A stretch of DNA of 64,000 bases from Dyella sp. C9 (GCF_003332825.1 NZ_QIRF01000003.1:186001-250000), one strand, 5' to 3'. Counted from the first letter of the stretch, positions 35,951 to 45,946 are shown. The notes: generated by a model from the sequence alone, not told the origin. Made by a program: numbers and translations.

Positions 35951-37212
35951 GCGACATTCGAGCCCTGGCCGAAGCCTGCCGCGACGCTTCGCCCCGCATC
36001 GCCGCGCTGTCGACGGAGGCGAAGCGGGCGCTGCTGATGGACATGGCTGCTGCACTCGAACGGCACGCACGGGCCGTGCTCGCCGCGAATGCACAGGATA
36101 TGCAGCAAGCGGCGGCGCAAGGCGTGCAGGGCGCCATGCTGGATCGCCTGCGCCTGGATGAGCCACGCGTGGCCGCCATCGCACAGGCCTTGCGCGAGGT
36201 GGCGCAACTGCCCGACCCGGTGGGCGTGGTGACCCGGCGCGAGACGCGTCCCAACGGCATCGCGATCGAGCGCGTACGCATCCCGTTGGGGGTGGTGGCG
36301 ATGATCTACGAAGCGCGCCCCAACGTGACCGCCGACGCCGCGGGCTTGTGCCTGATGGCAGGCAACGCGGTGATCCTGCGCGGCGGCTCCGAGGCCATTG
36401 CTTCCAACATGGCGATCGCCGTCGCGCTGCACGAGGCCCTGCAAGCCCATGGCCTGCCCACCGCCGCGGTGACCTTGCTGTCCGATCTGCGCCGCGAGGC
36501 GATGCTGGAACTGCTTCAGCTCAGCGATCTGATCGACCTGGCCATCCCGCGCGGTGGCGAGGGCCTGATCCGTTTCGTCACCGAGCACGCGCGCGTGCCC
36601 GTGATCAAGCACTACAAGGGCGTGTGCCACCTCTACGTGGACCGCGCGGCCGACCTGGCGCTGGCACTGGACCTGCTGGTGGATGGCAAGACCTCGCGTC
36701 CTGGCGTGTGCAACGCGCTGGAGACCTTGCTGGTGCATCGCGATGTGGCCGCCAGCTTCCTGCCGAGGGCGGCCGCGGCGCTAAGCGATCGGGGCGTCGA
36801 GTTGCGCGGCGATGCCGCCACCCGCGGGTGGGTGGCGGAAGCGGCGCCCGCCACCGATGACGACTACGCTGCCGAGTTCCTCGACCTGATCCTCGCCGTT
36901 CGCGTGGTGGACGACCTGGAGCAGGCCATCGCGCATATCCGTCGTTATGGGTCGGATCACACCGAAGTGATCGCGACGAGCGACGACGCGGCGGCGCAGC
37001 GCTTCATTCGCGCCTTGCGCTCGGCCGTGGTGATGGTCAATGCGTCATCGCGTTTTTCGGATGGCGGGCAGCTGGGACTGGGCGCCGAGATTGGCATCTC
37101 GACGACGCGCCTGCATGCCTATGGGCCGATGGGGGCGGAATCCCTTACGGTCGAACGTTTCGTGGTACGCGGGGAAGGACAGGTGCGCCATCCGGAGAGT
37201 CGCACCGGCTGA
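35947..37212 (+). CDS. proA: Gamma-glutamyl phosphate reductase
   Basis: ProA reduces glutamyl phosphate to the semialdehyde. The 421-residue aldehyde-dehydrogenase-fold protein has [25 protein letters not shown] sequence, [11 protein letters not shown] with the catalytic Cys, and the C-terminal [24 protein letters not shown] signature. It ends the plus-strand arg/pro series and is convergent with a lysR gene 42 bp away. Confidence 0.96.
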   Translation: MSDIRALAEACRDASPRIAALSTEAKRALLMDMAAALERHARAVLAANAQDMQQAAAQGVQGAMLDRLRLDEPRVAAIAQALREVAQLPDPVGVVTRRETRPNGIAIERVRIPLGVVAMIYEARPNVTADAAGLCLMAGNAVILRGGSEAIASNMAIAVALHEALQAHGLPTAAVTLLSDLRREAMLELLQLSDLIDLAIPRGGEGLIRFVTEHARVPVIKHYKGVCHLYVDRAADLALALDLLVDGKTSRPGVCNALETLLVHRDVAASFLPRAAAALSDRGVELRGDAATRGWVAEAAPATDDDYAAEFLDLILAVRVVDDLEQAIAHIRRYGSDHTEVIATSDDAAAQRFIRALRSAVVMVNASSRFSDGGQLGLGAEIGISTTRLHAYGPMGAESLTVERFVVRGEGQVRHPESRTG

Positions 37213-37254
37213 GTGCCTGTTCAAAACCTCGTGGCAGCGTGTCGAGCGAGGCCG

Positions 37255-38184
37255 TCATCGCACGCGTGGCCGTTGTGCGGTCAATGCATTGAGTTGCTCC
37301 AGCAACAATGCCACCGGCGCCTCCAGCCGTGGTGGCAAGGCCCGATGGACCAGCCAGGCGATCATCTCCAGGTGGAAGTCGGTGAGGGCAAGCACCTTGA
37401 CCTGCTTGCGATACGGGCTGGTGGCCAGCATGTCGGGCGTGACCATGCCCACGCCAGCGCCGCGCGCAACCAGTGACAGCTGCAGGTCCGAGCCGAACGC
37501 CTCGATGCCGACGTTGCAGGGCAGGCCACGCTCCTCCATGGCCCGTCGCAAGGTGGATCGCATGCCACATCCGTTCTGGCTGAGTACCCATGGAAACGCG
37601 GAAAGGTCCTTGAGCGTCACGCGGCCGCGCAATCCCAGCGACGGGGCGGCCACGATGCGTATCGGCTGGCGGTCGAAGGCACGGGTGGTCATGCCTTGTG
37701 GCGGCGGCGAGTTCTCCGAGAGCAGCACGGCCGCGGCGTCGAGCAGCCCCTGCTCGACCTGTTCCACCAGCCCGAGTGACCAGGCGGCATGGATGCGCAG
37801 GGTCAGTCCTGGATAGCGCGAGCGCAGCTGGTCGATCGGCGCGGCCAGCGCTCGTTCGGCGAGGTAGGGCGGCATGCCCAGGCGCAGCTCCCCGGTCGGC
37901 TCGGTGTCCGCGCGGGCGAGGGCCAGCAGGTCAGCTTCCGCGTGGAGCAGGTCACGGCCTTTCTGGTAGATCTCGCGTCCTGCCGCGGTGGGTCGCAGCG
38001 GTTTGGACTGGCGGTCGAGCAGCGCCACGCCCAGCAGCGTCTCAAGGCTTTGCACGCGGCGCGTGACACCCGGTTGGGTGAGGTGAAGCAGCGTCGCGGC
38101 TTGCACGATGGAGCCCGTGTCCACTACCGCGATGAAGGCCCTGACGTCTCGTGTATTCATGTCACTGATGGTCTGCCTCTTCAT
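37255..38184 (-). CDS. LysR-family transcriptional regulator
   Basis: A 309-residue LysR protein with the N-terminal winged helix-turn-helix (VRAFIAVVDTGSIVQAATLLHLTQPGVTRRVQSLE) and a type 2 periplasmic-binding-like effector domain (from about residue 98). ATG 38184 is used; an in-frame ATG at 38160 gives a start closer to the family norm and neither has a convincing ribosome-binding site. It is divergent from an MFS transporter gene, with a palindrome between them, so it probably controls that gene and itself. Effector unknown. Confidence 0.9.
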   Translation of the reverse strand: MKRQTISDMNTRDVRAFIAVVDTGSIVQAATLLHLTQPGVTRRVQSLETLLGVALLDRQSKPLRPTAAGREIYQKGRDLLHAEADLLALARADTEPTGELRLGMPPYLAERALAAPIDQLRSRYPGLTLRIHAAWSLGLVEQVEQGLLDAAAVLLSENSPPPQGMTTRAFDRQPIRIVAAPSLGLRGRVTLKDLSAFPWVLSQNGCGMRSTLRRAMEERGLPCNVGIEAFGSDLQLSLVARGAGVGMVTPDMLATSPYRKQVKVLALTDFHLEMIAWLVHRALPPRLEAPVALLLEQLNALTAQRPRVR

Positions 38185-38196
38185 GCGAATAGCGCA

Positions 38197-38218
38197 TGAA
38201 AATTATGACTAATATTCA
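38197..38218. promoter_or_regulatory. Probable LysR operator
   Basis: TGAAAATTA, spacer TGAC, TAATATTCA: a 22-bp palindrome with one mismatched pair in an AT-rich patch that stands out from the GC-rich surroundings. It lies between the divergent lysR and MFS start codons and contains the T-N11-A type spacing usual for LysR boxes. Confidence 0.6.
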
Positions 38219-38279
38219 CTGTAGTTATGTTGCGCAGGTATTTAGCATCGGGTGCCTGTCCATAGGCAAGGCCCGGGTC

Positions 38280-39539
38280 ATGCACTATCCCTCCCGTCGT
38301 CGTATCGAAGTGACCACTGGCGAAGTGCAGGCGGAGCTCACCATGCCGCTGACGCTGCTGTTCGCCTTCGCGGTGGGGGTGATCATCATCAACCTCACGG
38401 CGGCGCAGCCGCTGGCCGGCCCGGTGGCGCGAGCGATGCGCCTGCCCTCGTCGATGACGGGGCTGGTGGCGATGCTCCCGCAACTCGGTTATGCGGTGGG
38501 CATGCTGTTCCTGGTGCCCTTGGCGGATCTGTTCGAGAACCGCCGCCTCACCACCATCACGCTGGTCGCCTGCGCGCTGGCGTTGGGCATGGCAGCGCTG
38601 GCCCAGCAGGCGTGGTGGCTGCTGGTCGCCGTGTGCATCGCTGGCGCGACATCCTGCGCGATCCAGATCCTCGTGCCGTTGGCGGCGGCCATGGCCAGGC
38701 CGGAGCACCGCGGCAGTGCCGTGGGCAACGTGATGAGTGGCGTGATGCTGGGCATCCTGTTGTCACGCCCGTTCGCCAGCCTGGTCGCAGGCACGTGGGG
38801 ATGGCGCGCGTGCTACGGCATGCTCGGCATCTTCGATGCGTTGCTCGCTGTCGCACTTTGGTATGCGCTCCCTGCGCGACACCCCCCGGGGCATGCCTCG
38901 TATCGCGAGTTGATCGCTTCGTTATGGTCGCTATGGCGAACCGAGCCAGTATTGCGCCGGTATGCGGTATCGGCCGCGATCGTCATGGCGGCGTTCAGCA
39001 CCTTCTGGACGGGCATCGCGTTGCGCCTGGCGCAGCCGCCGTTTCTGCTGGACAGCCGTGGCCTTGCCTGGTTTGCGCTCGCGGGCGTGGCGGGCACGGT
39101 GGTTGCGCCGCTGGCCGGCAGGGCGGGTGACCGGGGCTACAGCGCAGTGGGCATGCCCATCGCTCACGTGGTCGCCACCATCGGTTTCGTGCTCGCTGGC
39201 GTCGCGGGGGCAGGCTGGTTCGGCCTGGACATCGCGCGGCAACCTCGTCTGGCCCTGGGGTTGTTGGTGATGGCCGCCATCGTCCTGGATGCGGGAGCCG
39301 TCGGCGACCAGACCTTGGGGCGGCGCGCCATCAACATGCTCGATCCGGCGGCACGCAGCCGCTTGAACGGTCTTTTTGTCGGAGTGTTCTTCATCGGCGG
39401 TGGAGCAGGCGCGGTGGCCGCGGGAAGCGCATGGGCCATCACCGGGTGGACGGGGGTGTGCGTGGTCGGGCTTGCCTTGTGCGCGCTGGCTTTTGTGGGC
39501 GATGCCCGGGCCCGACGTGGGCTCGGCCGCAGCGCCTGA
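38280..39539 (+). CDS. MFS transporter
   Basis: A 419-residue major-facilitator protein with about 12 membrane segments. Loop 2-3 holds PLADLFENRRL, a degenerate form of the GxLaDrxGrr motif, and GRAGDRGYS occurs in the matching place of the second half. ATG 38280 is preceded by AAGG; a second possible start is 38343. Sequence type suggests export of small molecules or drugs, but the substrate is unknown. Regulation by the divergent LysR is likely. Confidence 0.88.
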   Translation: MHYPSRRRIEVTTGEVQAELTMPLTLLFAFAVGVIIINLTAAQPLAGPVARAMRLPSSMTGLVAMLPQLGYAVGMLFLVPLADLFENRRLTTITLVACALALGMAALAQQAWWLLVAVCIAGATSCAIQILVPLAAAMARPEHRGSAVGNVMSGVMLGILLSRPFASLVAGTWGWRACYGMLGIFDALLAVALWYALPARHPPGHASYRELIASLWSLWRTEPVLRRYAVSAAIVMAAFSTFWTGIALRLAQPPFLLDSRGLAWFALAGVAGTVVAPLAGRAGDRGYSAVGMPIAHVVATIGFVLAGVAGAGWFGLDIARQPRLALGLLVMAAIVLDAGAVGDQTLGRRAINMLDPAARSRLNGLFVGVFFIGGGAGAVAAGSAWAITGWTGVCVVGLALCALAFVGDARARRGLGRSA

Positions 39540-39634
39540 TCCAGTCCAACTGCATGGCCGCCAGCGCTACCTTGGCGGCGCTGGCACTGCCCGATGCGCG
39601 CGGGGTGGCGCAGCTGGCACCGCCCCGCGATGGC

Positions 39635-40126
39635 TTACTTGCCAGCCTCGATATTGTGGTGGTCGTAGCTCACCACGCGCGTCATCTGCCACTGGCCGTC
39701 CTTGTAGCGCCAGATGTTGAGGAACCGGCCTTCGCCCACGCACTTGCCGGTTTCAATCTGGCAGAAACGGTGCGTGCCGACTTCCATCGCGCCGTAATCC
39801 TTGATGGGGAACACTTCAAGCTTGCCCACCAGTTCGCGACGCACCTTGTGGCAGATATTGCGGCGCGTGGCGTCCACCACGGCATCGCGTGAAGTCATCA
39901 GGCCGGCGTTGTCGTGATAGAACTCCACGTCCTCGCTGAAGTAGTCGCCGAAGGTCTTCAGGTCGCAGGTGTTGTAGGCATCGAACACCTTGGTGTCGAG
40001 GGCGCTGATAGTCTGCACCAGGGCATCGCCGGTCGGCAGGGGGGCGGGCGTCTCGGCGCGGACCATCCCGACGGCGAACAGGGCGGACAGCAGGCAGGTC
40101 AGTCGGATGTGCAGTGCGTTGCGCAT
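39635..40126 (-). CDS. Exported SnoaL/NTF2-like protein
   Basis: A 163-residue protein with a signal peptide (MRNALHIRLTCLLSALFAVGMVRA) and an NTF2-like/DUF4440 domain (TKVFDAYNTCDLKTFGDYFSEDVEFYHD; GRFLNIWRYKDGQWQMTRVVSYDHH). ATG 40126 is the start; upstream sequence in the frame is not protein-like. It is downstream of kynU by 157 bp on the same strand. Ligand or reaction unknown; convergent with the MFS gene. Confidence 0.8.
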   Translation of the reverse strand: MRNALHIRLTCLLSALFAVGMVRAETPAPLPTGDALVQTISALDTKVFDAYNTCDLKTFGDYFSEDVEFYHDNAGLMTSRDAVVDATRRNICHKVRRELVGKLEVFPIKDYGAMEVGTHRFCQIETGKCVGEGRFLNIWRYKDGQWQMTRVVSYDHHNIEAGK

Positions 40127-40283
40127 GGTCAGTCCTTGGCTTGGGTAGTGCCGATCATCACGCAATCGGCGTGCCAGCACGAGGAACGGCGCAAAGCTAT
40201 GATCCTGCTTGGGAATTATGGTCGCGGAGACCGGTTGCCCGCTGTCCGCGGACAATATCCGGCCGTCCGGACGTCCGTTTGGT

Positions 40284-41564
40284 TCAGGCCCGGCCAGCCC
40301 AGGCGCGTACGGCCTCGGCAAAGGCCAGGCCATCGGCGAAGCGGTTGTACAGCGGCGTCGGCGAGATGCGGATGACATCCGGTTCGCGCCAGTCGCCGAT
40401 GATGCCGTGCTCCATCAGGTATTCGAACAGGGAACGGCCGCGCTCACGGCCACCCAATACGCGGATGGATAGCTGGGCGCCGCGTCGTTGCGGATCGGCA
40501 GGCGTCACCACTTCCAGCACATCGGCCAACTGCGATTGCACCAGCCATTCCAGGTAACCGGTCAGTCGCAGCGACTTCTCGCGAAGGCGCTCCATGCCGG
40601 CACGGCGGAAGATCTCCAGCGACACACGCAATGGCGCGAGCGCAAGGATGGGCGGGTTGCTCAGCTGCCAGCCGTCCGCGCCATAAGTAGGCACGAACTC
40701 CGGACCCATCTGGAAGCGCGTGGTCTTGTCGTGTCCCCACCAGCCGGCGAAGCGGGGCAGGGTGGTGCGCGCATGGCGGTCATGCACGAAGGCGCCACCA
40801 ACCGCGCCCGGGCCACTGTTGAGGTACTTGTAGCTGCACCAGATGGCGAAGTCCGCGCCGCTGTCATGCAGCTTTAGCGGCAGGTTGCCGACGGCATGGG
40901 CCAGGTCGAAGCCGACCATGCAGCCATGCCGGTTGGCCAGCCGCACGATGCCCGCCAGGTCGAAGGCCTGGCCGGTGCGGTACTGGATACCCGGCAGCAT
41001 CACCAGGGCGATGCGCGAGCCATGCTCGGCCAGTGCGCGCTCGATCGCCGCCATCGAGATGGTGCCGTTGGGCTCGTCGCTTTCCAGTTCGATCAGCGCC
41101 GTGGCCGGATCGAAGCCGTGGAAGCGCACCTGCGACTCCACCGCGTAGCGGTCGGTCGGGAATGAACCGGCCTCGATCAGGATGGCGTGACGTTCCGCGG
41201 TCGGGCGATAGAAGCTCACCATCATCAGGTGCAGGTTCACGCCCAGCGTGTTCATCGCCACCACTTCGGACGGCATCGCGCCCACCACGGTCGCGAGGTC
41301 GTCGCGCACGAACTCGTGGTAATCCATCCAGGGCAGGCGGCCCCTGAAATGACCCTCCACGCCCAGCTCACCCCAGTAATCCAGCTCCGCGCTCAGCGCC
41401 GGGCGCACCGCGCGCGGCTGCAGGCCCAGCGAATTGCCACAGAAGTAGTGGCTGTCGCGCCCCTCATGCGGCGGAATCAGGAATTCGTCGCGGAAGTTGC
41501 GCAACGGGTCGGCGGCATCCTGGGCCTGGGCCCAGGCGAGGGTGGCTTCATAGGGAGCGGACAT
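40284..41564 (-). CDS. kynU: Kynureninase
   Basis: KynU is a PLP enzyme cleaving kynurenine or 3-hydroxykynurenine to (3-hydroxy)anthranilate and alanine. The 426-residue protein has YFCGNSLGLQP, the PLP Lys in WCSYKYLNSGPG, and PRFAGWWGHDKTTRFQM. ATG 41564 gives the family start. It shares a minus-strand operon with ACMSD, so the product probably flows through 3-hydroxyanthranilate. The dioxygenases and kynurenine monooxygenase are not in the window. Confidence 0.95.
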   Translation of the reverse strand: MSAPYEATLAWAQAQDAADPLRNFRDEFLIPPHEGRDSHYFCGNSLGLQPRAVRPALSAELDYWGELGVEGHFRGRLPWMDYHEFVRDDLATVVGAMPSEVVAMNTLGVNLHLMMVSFYRPTAERHAILIEAGSFPTDRYAVESQVRFHGFDPATALIELESDEPNGTISMAAIERALAEHGSRIALVMLPGIQYRTGQAFDLAGIVRLANRHGCMVGFDLAHAVGNLPLKLHDSGADFAIWCSYKYLNSGPGAVGGAFVHDRHARTTLPRFAGWWGHDKTTRFQMGPEFVPTYGADGWQLSNPPILALAPLRVSLEIFRRAGMERLREKSLRLTGYLEWLVQSQLADVLEVVTPADPQRRGAQLSIRVLGGRERGRSLFEYLMEHGIIGDWREPDVIRISPTPLYNRFADGLAFAEAVRAWAGRA

Positions 41565-41619
41565 CACGGGATCTCGTGCAGGCGGAGGCACGGTAACCGG
41601 GCCTCCGTGATGGAACGGC

Positions 41620-42126
41620 TTACTTCAGTCGCGCCGCAATGGCATCGCAGCCCTTGTCGAAGGCCGTCTTCCACTGGGTACCGGCCTGGCTCTGCGAGGG
41701 GCGCACGCAGCGCAGCTGGATGGCGTGGTTGTCCTTGAGCCAGTACCGTTCGCTGTAGCTGTCCTGCGTGCCGTTTTCCTGCGCGGTATAGACGAAGTTA
41801 TCGGGCGTCTGGCTGGCGCCGGCCTGGTAGCCGGTCAGCGCCTTGGCCTTGCCCATGGCGGTGTTGACGAACTGCTGGAACTCGGCGGAGTTCGCCACCT
41901 GTTTCACCGTCACGGTGACGCGCGCCAGGCTGGTGCCGGCGGTGGGGGACGGATCGGGCACCTGGAACACGCGCACTTCCGGATCCCCTTGGGTTTCCAT
42001 GATGCCGAGCCACTGATCGGGCGTGCTGAAATTCACGCTGCCCCCGGCCATGCTGACGTCCGTGGCGTGGGCCATGCCGGCCAGCACGAGTGCACTGGCG
42101 AGAACCGTGTTGCGGAAAAAGCTCAT
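41620..42126 (-). CDS. Exported protein of unknown function
   Basis: A 168-residue protein with a signal peptide (MSFFRNTVLASALVLAGMAHA). I recognise no family. The mature part is beta-rich with VSMAGGSVNFSTPDQWLGIMETQGDPEVRVFQVPDP cut here into a strand-rich start, and two Cys near the end (Cys in LRCVRPS and DKGCDAI) that could form a disulfide. Its ATG overlaps the ACMSD stop by 4 bp and kynU follows 55 bp later, so it is made with the kynurenine enzymes. The link to that pathway is unexplained. Confidence 0.72.
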   Translation of the reverse strand: MSFFRNTVLASALVLAGMAHATDVSMAGGSVNFSTPDQWLGIMETQGDPEVRVFQVPDPSPTAGTSLARVTVTVKQVANSAEFQQFVNTAMGKAKALTGYQAGASQTPDNFVYTAQENGTQDSYSERYWLKDNHAIQLRCVRPSQSQAGTQWKTAFDKGCDAIAARLK

Positions 42127-43157
42127 GCCTGCTCCTGGGAAACGGCTAGGGGTTCGACTCGCTGTAGCGGCAGCCCCAGCCATTCCAGGGCGGTACCGTG
42201 GAAGAGCCGTGCGCGGTCGGCATCGCCAAGGCCCAATGCCTCGATGCCGCTGCCCGGAACCTGCTCCCCCAGCGGGAAAGGATAATCGGTACCCAGCATG
42301 ACGCGCTCGACCCCGGTCACATCCAGGAGATAGCGCAGAGCCTGGGGATCGTGCACGCAGGAGTCGAAATACAGCCGCTGCAGGTACTCGCGCGGATTAC
42401 GCGGATTGTCGGTGGCCACCAGGTCGGGACGCATGCGGAAGCCGTGTTCGATCCGGCCAATGCTCCAGGGGAAGCTTCCGCCGCCATGGGCCAGCATCAC
42501 GCGCAGGCGGGGCAGGCGTTCCAGCACGCCGCCGAATACCAGGCAGCAGCCCGCCCTGGACTGTTCGGCCGGCATGCCCACCAGCCAGGGCAACCAGTAC
42601 TTGGGCATGCTGGCCGCGCCCATCATGTCCCAGGGATGCACCATCACGGCGGCGCCGAGGTCTGCTGCCGCTTCGAAGAACGGGAACAGCTCGGGCGCAT
42701 CCAGGTTCCAGTCGTTGCAGTGCGAGCCGATCTGCACGCCTTGCAGGCCCAGCTCGTCGATGCAGCGCTCCAGTTCGCGGATCGCCAGTTCCGGCGACTG
42801 CAGCGGCACCGTGCCGATGCCGGCATAGTGACGCGGATAGTCCGCGCAGAGCTGGGCGGTCTGGTCGTTGAGGTGGCGGTGCAGTTCCAGCGCCTGGTAG
42901 CCCGGCGCCCAGTAGGAGAACAGTACCGGGACCGTCGATACCACCTGCACGCTGACCCCGAAGCGCGCGTAGTCGTCAATGCGTTGCTGGGGATCGAACG
43001 CCGACTCCCACACCTCGCGGAAGAACTTGCCGTCCTTGTAGATGCGATGCCGTCCGTCGTTGTGGATCATCACGGGGAAGCGCTCATCGCCGTACTTGGC
43101 CGCCAGGTTGGGCCAGTCGCGCGGAAGGATGTGGGCGTGCGTGTCGATTTTGAGCAT
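42123..43157 (-). CDS. 2-amino-3-carboxymuconate-6-semialdehyde decarboxylase (ACMSD-like)
   Basis: A 344-residue amidohydrolase-superfamily decarboxylase. Zinc ligands are in KIDTHAHILP (HxH), MVHPWDMMG and GTDYPFPLG (Asp); LAHGGGSFPWSIGRIEHGF is typical of ACMSD. The enzyme diverts the 3-hydroxyanthranilate ring-cleavage product away from quinolinate/NAD toward 2-aminomuconate. Together with kynU it points to tryptophan breakdown. First gene of the minus-strand group; 262 bp of divergent spacer separate it from the YCII gene, in which I see no clear site. Confidence 0.88.
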   Translation of the reverse strand: MLKIDTHAHILPRDWPNLAAKYGDERFPVMIHNDGRHRIYKDGKFFREVWESAFDPQQRIDDYARFGVSVQVVSTVPVLFSYWAPGYQALELHRHLNDQTAQLCADYPRHYAGIGTVPLQSPELAIRELERCIDELGLQGVQIGSHCNDWNLDAPELFPFFEAAADLGAAVMVHPWDMMGAASMPKYWLPWLVGMPAEQSRAGCCLVFGGVLERLPRLRVMLAHGGGSFPWSIGRIEHGFRMRPDLVATDNPRNPREYLQRLYFDSCVHDPQALRYLLDVTGVERVMLGTDYPFPLGEQVPGSGIEALGLGDADRARLFHGTALEWLGLPLQRVEPLAVSQEQA

Positions 43158-43419
43158 GTCGCCGAGTGTACGTCCTGTGCAGGCGAGCGTCGCGGGGGGC
43201 CTTGGCGGACGTTTCCGCGGCACATGAGGCAGTGCATCAAGCCTGCTCGCGCGGGATGCGCCCACGTGGCTTCCGGCGGCCTCCGGCTGCCATGTCGCGC
43301 TGCAGCGTAGGGCTGGGCGGGCGTGGCTGGCGCGTGAACCGGCGAAGCCCCGCATGCCCCTGGCTGGCCGCTTTGGCGTCATCATGGGCGGCGCCGTTAC
43401 GTCTGCCATGGGAGGCCGC

Positions 43420-43794
43420 ATGAAGTTCCTGGTGATGATCTACTGCGAGGATGCCTTGCTCGAGGCACTGCCTCCCGGCGAGTTCGATGCGATGATGCGA
43501 GGCTGCTTCGCGCACGCGGACGAGTTGCGCGAGGAGGGACGCTTGCTCGACTCGCTCCAGTTGGAGGCGCCGGCCCAGGCCAAGTCGTTGCGCATGCGCG
43601 ACAGCAAACTGAGCGTGATCGACGGGCCGTTCGCCGAGGCGCGCGAATACCTGGGCGGCTTCAACCTGATCGAAGCGGCTGACATGGACGAGGCGCTGCG
43701 CATCGCGCAAGCCTTCCCGTGGTCGCGCACCGGGCGGATCGAGGTGCGGCCGGTGCGCGACATGGATGCCGTGCGCCGGCGCGTGGGGGCCTGA
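43420..43794 (+). CDS. YCII/DGPF-domain protein
   Basis: A 124-residue protein with the DGPF motif in SVIDGPFAEAREYLGGFNLIEAADMDEALRIA. These small proteins often accompany ECF sigma factors (PhnB/DGPF group), but none is nearby. ATG 43420 follows a strong GGAGG. The frame is open upstream to 43354 without family similarity. Confidence 0.82.
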   Translation: MKFLVMIYCEDALLEALPPGEFDAMMRGCFAHADELREEGRLLDSLQLEAPAQAKSLRMRDSKLSVIDGPFAEAREYLGGFNLIEAADMDEALRIAQAFPWSRTGRIEVRPVRDMDAVRRRVGA

Positions 43795-43828
43795 GACCGC
43801 GACTCGCCGCCAGGGCACCGGCCATCGC

Positions 43829-45946
43829 TCAGGCGGTGGCAGTGAACTTGCTGCGGCTGCGGCCGGTGATGTGGGCCAGTGTGTTCACGTTGTCGACCAG
43901 GCGGTCGCTGATGCGCGTGAGCAGTTCCGCGGCCGGCTTGTCCTCGGACATGCCGAGCAGGGCCGCATAGGTGCGTTGCAGGCTGCGCAGGTCGGGCAGG
44001 TGTTCGGGCGGGTGCTGGTTGCGCAGGGCGGCGGCCACTTCATGCAGCGCGCGCGCGGCCTGGTCGACGAAGGTGCACATCTCGCGGGTTTCCGGCAGGT
44101 TGTCGTGATCGTCGATCAACGCTTCCAGCGTCATCGCGGTGCGGGCGAGACGGTTGCCGTTGGCGAACAGCGCCGAGGCCAGTTCCAGCAGGTGGTCGGG
44201 CGTGGCCGGCTCGGCGCGCATGCGTTCAAGTGATGCCTGGGCATTGCTGCGCGTCGTGCGGGCCGCCGTGCGGGCCTCGCGTCGGCCGTCGCGACGTTCG
44301 GGCCGGGCCAGCGCCTGCAGGTAATCGGCGTAGGCATCGAGCATGTCGGCCAGCGCGGCGCGCGCGCGGCCGCGCTCCCAGGTGGGCCACAGCACGTAGG
44401 CGAGCAGGGCCATGCCACTGCCGAGCGCGGTGTTGATCACGCGGTCGAGCACGGCATCGCTGGAGTTGACCCCCTCGAAGGAAAGCAGGATCACCACGGT
44501 ACCGGTCAGTGCCGCCACGGCGATGCCGTAGTGTGCGGTGGCGAGATAGCGGAAGGCCATGCACAGTACCGCCATCAGGGCCAGGTGCGCCCAGGCCTCG
44601 TGCGGGGTGAAGTGCAGCAGCGCCGTGGTGAGCACCAGGCCGAGCACCGTGCCCACCACGCGCAGCAGCCCGAAGTTGAAGGTGGCGGCAAAGTCCGGGC
44701 GCAGCACGATGGCGGCGGTCATCGGCAGCCAGTAGCCATGGGGCAGGGCCAGTTCGCGTGCGACGAACAGCGTCGCGCTCAGCGAAACGGCGCTGCGGAT
44801 GGCATGGCGGAAGGCCACCGAATGCGGCGTCAGGTTGGCGCGCAGCGTCGCGCGTGCCGAGTTGCTGCGCAGCGCGGCCGGCAAGGGGGTTTCCGCGGCG
44901 GCCGCGCGCAGTTCGCCCCGGCTGCCGGCCCAGTTCGCGTTGCGCACCGCCGCGGCTAGCTGGCCGGACAGCGCGTGGATGTGCGTGGCGAGGCCGTCGG
45001 CGTTGCCGCCGTTGCCGAGCAGCGCGTTCTCGCTCGCCTGCAAGGTCTGCAGCGCATGTTCGGCCTGCCTCGGCTGCTCGCCGGCCTCCAGTGCGTCGGC
45101 GATGGCGGCCAGCACACGGGAGGCATCGCCGCGGAACATGGCATGGATGGTGGCGTTAGCGCGCAATTCCGCCATCGCGGTGAGTTCAAGCCGGATGCGT
45201 TCGGCCAGTTCGAGCAGCACGCCGAAGGCTTCCATCGCACGGCCACGTGCGTGGTGGCGACCCAGCAGGGTGTGCTGCAGCGTGGTCATGGCGTCGGTGA
45301 GCGCCGGCACGTCGGCGTCGTCGTGCGCCTGTTGCCGCGCCAGGCTGGACAGCCCGCGGTAGACCTCGGCCAGCGCGTGCCGCTCGGGGCGATATCGCTG
45401 CAGCGGCCAGGCGGCAACCGAGAAAATGGTCAGCAGCAGGCCGCCGGAGAAGATCAGCGCGGACGCGCCCAGCGCATCCATCAGTGGGCGTGGCGTGGCG
45501 GCGGTCACCACCAGCAGGATCATGCTCGTCATGCCCACGCGGGTCATGTCGGTGCCGAACACCACCAGCAGGCCACCGAAGAAGCCGAAGGCGGCGGTGG
45601 CGATCAGCATGGGAACGAGTTGGTCGCCGATCAGGAAGCCGATCAGCGAGGCGAGACCTGCCGCCAGCGAAGCGAGCAGCAGGCGTGTCATGCGCTGGCG
45701 ATACGGGCCCGGCTGGTCGGAGAACATGGTGTCCAGCGCACCGGCGCCGATGCCCAGCCCGATGCCCGGATGACCGCTGGCGATGCCGATCGCCAGCGGC
45801 AGGATCACCGCGGCGGTATTGCGAATGACCACACGGGCGGGCACGTCCGGCCGCTTGGTGGTCAGCAGGCTGTCGATCACCGTGGCGCGCAGCGAATAAC
45901 CACTCGATGCCATGACGCTTCGTTCGCTCCTAAACGAGGCTGACAT
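43829..45946 (-). CDS. FUSC-family inner membrane protein (YccS-like)
   Basis: A 705-residue protein with two blocks of membrane helices (about residues 40-175 and 400-520) separated and followed by soluble helical domains, the FUSC/YccS layout related to aromatic-acid exporters such as AaeB. Signatures include RNTAAVILPLAIGIASGHPGIGLG and PHGYWLPMTAAIVLRPDF. The start may be 45946 or an in-frame ATG at 45913 (AGGAG lies 13 bases before the latter). Substrate unknown. It is followed on minus strand by nothing closer than the convergent YCII gene. Confidence 0.85.
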   Translation of the reverse strand: MSASFRSERSVMASSGYSLRATVIDSLLTTKRPDVPARVVIRNTAAVILPLAIGIASGHPGIGLGIGAGALDTMFSDQPGPYRQRMTRLLLASLAAGLASLIGFLIGDQLVPMLIATAAFGFFGGLLVVFGTDMTRVGMTSMILLVVTAATPRPLMDALGASALIFSGGLLLTIFSVAAWPLQRYRPERHALAEVYRGLSSLARQQAHDDADVPALTDAMTTLQHTLLGRHHARGRAMEAFGVLLELAERIRLELTAMAELRANATIHAMFRGDASRVLAAIADALEAGEQPRQAEHALQTLQASENALLGNGGNADGLATHIHALSGQLAAAVRNANWAGSRGELRAAAAETPLPAALRSNSARATLRANLTPHSVAFRHAIRSAVSLSATLFVARELALPHGYWLPMTAAIVLRPDFAATFNFGLLRVVGTVLGLVLTTALLHFTPHEAWAHLALMAVLCMAFRYLATAHYGIAVAALTGTVVILLSFEGVNSSDAVLDRVINTALGSGMALLAYVLWPTWERGRARAALADMLDAYADYLQALARPERRDGRREARTAARTTRSNAQASLERMRAEPATPDHLLELASALFANGNRLARTAMTLEALIDDHDNLPETREMCTFVDQAARALHEVAAALRNQHPPEHLPDLRSLQRTYAALLGMSEDKPAAELLTRISDRLVDNVNTLAHITGRSRSKFTATA

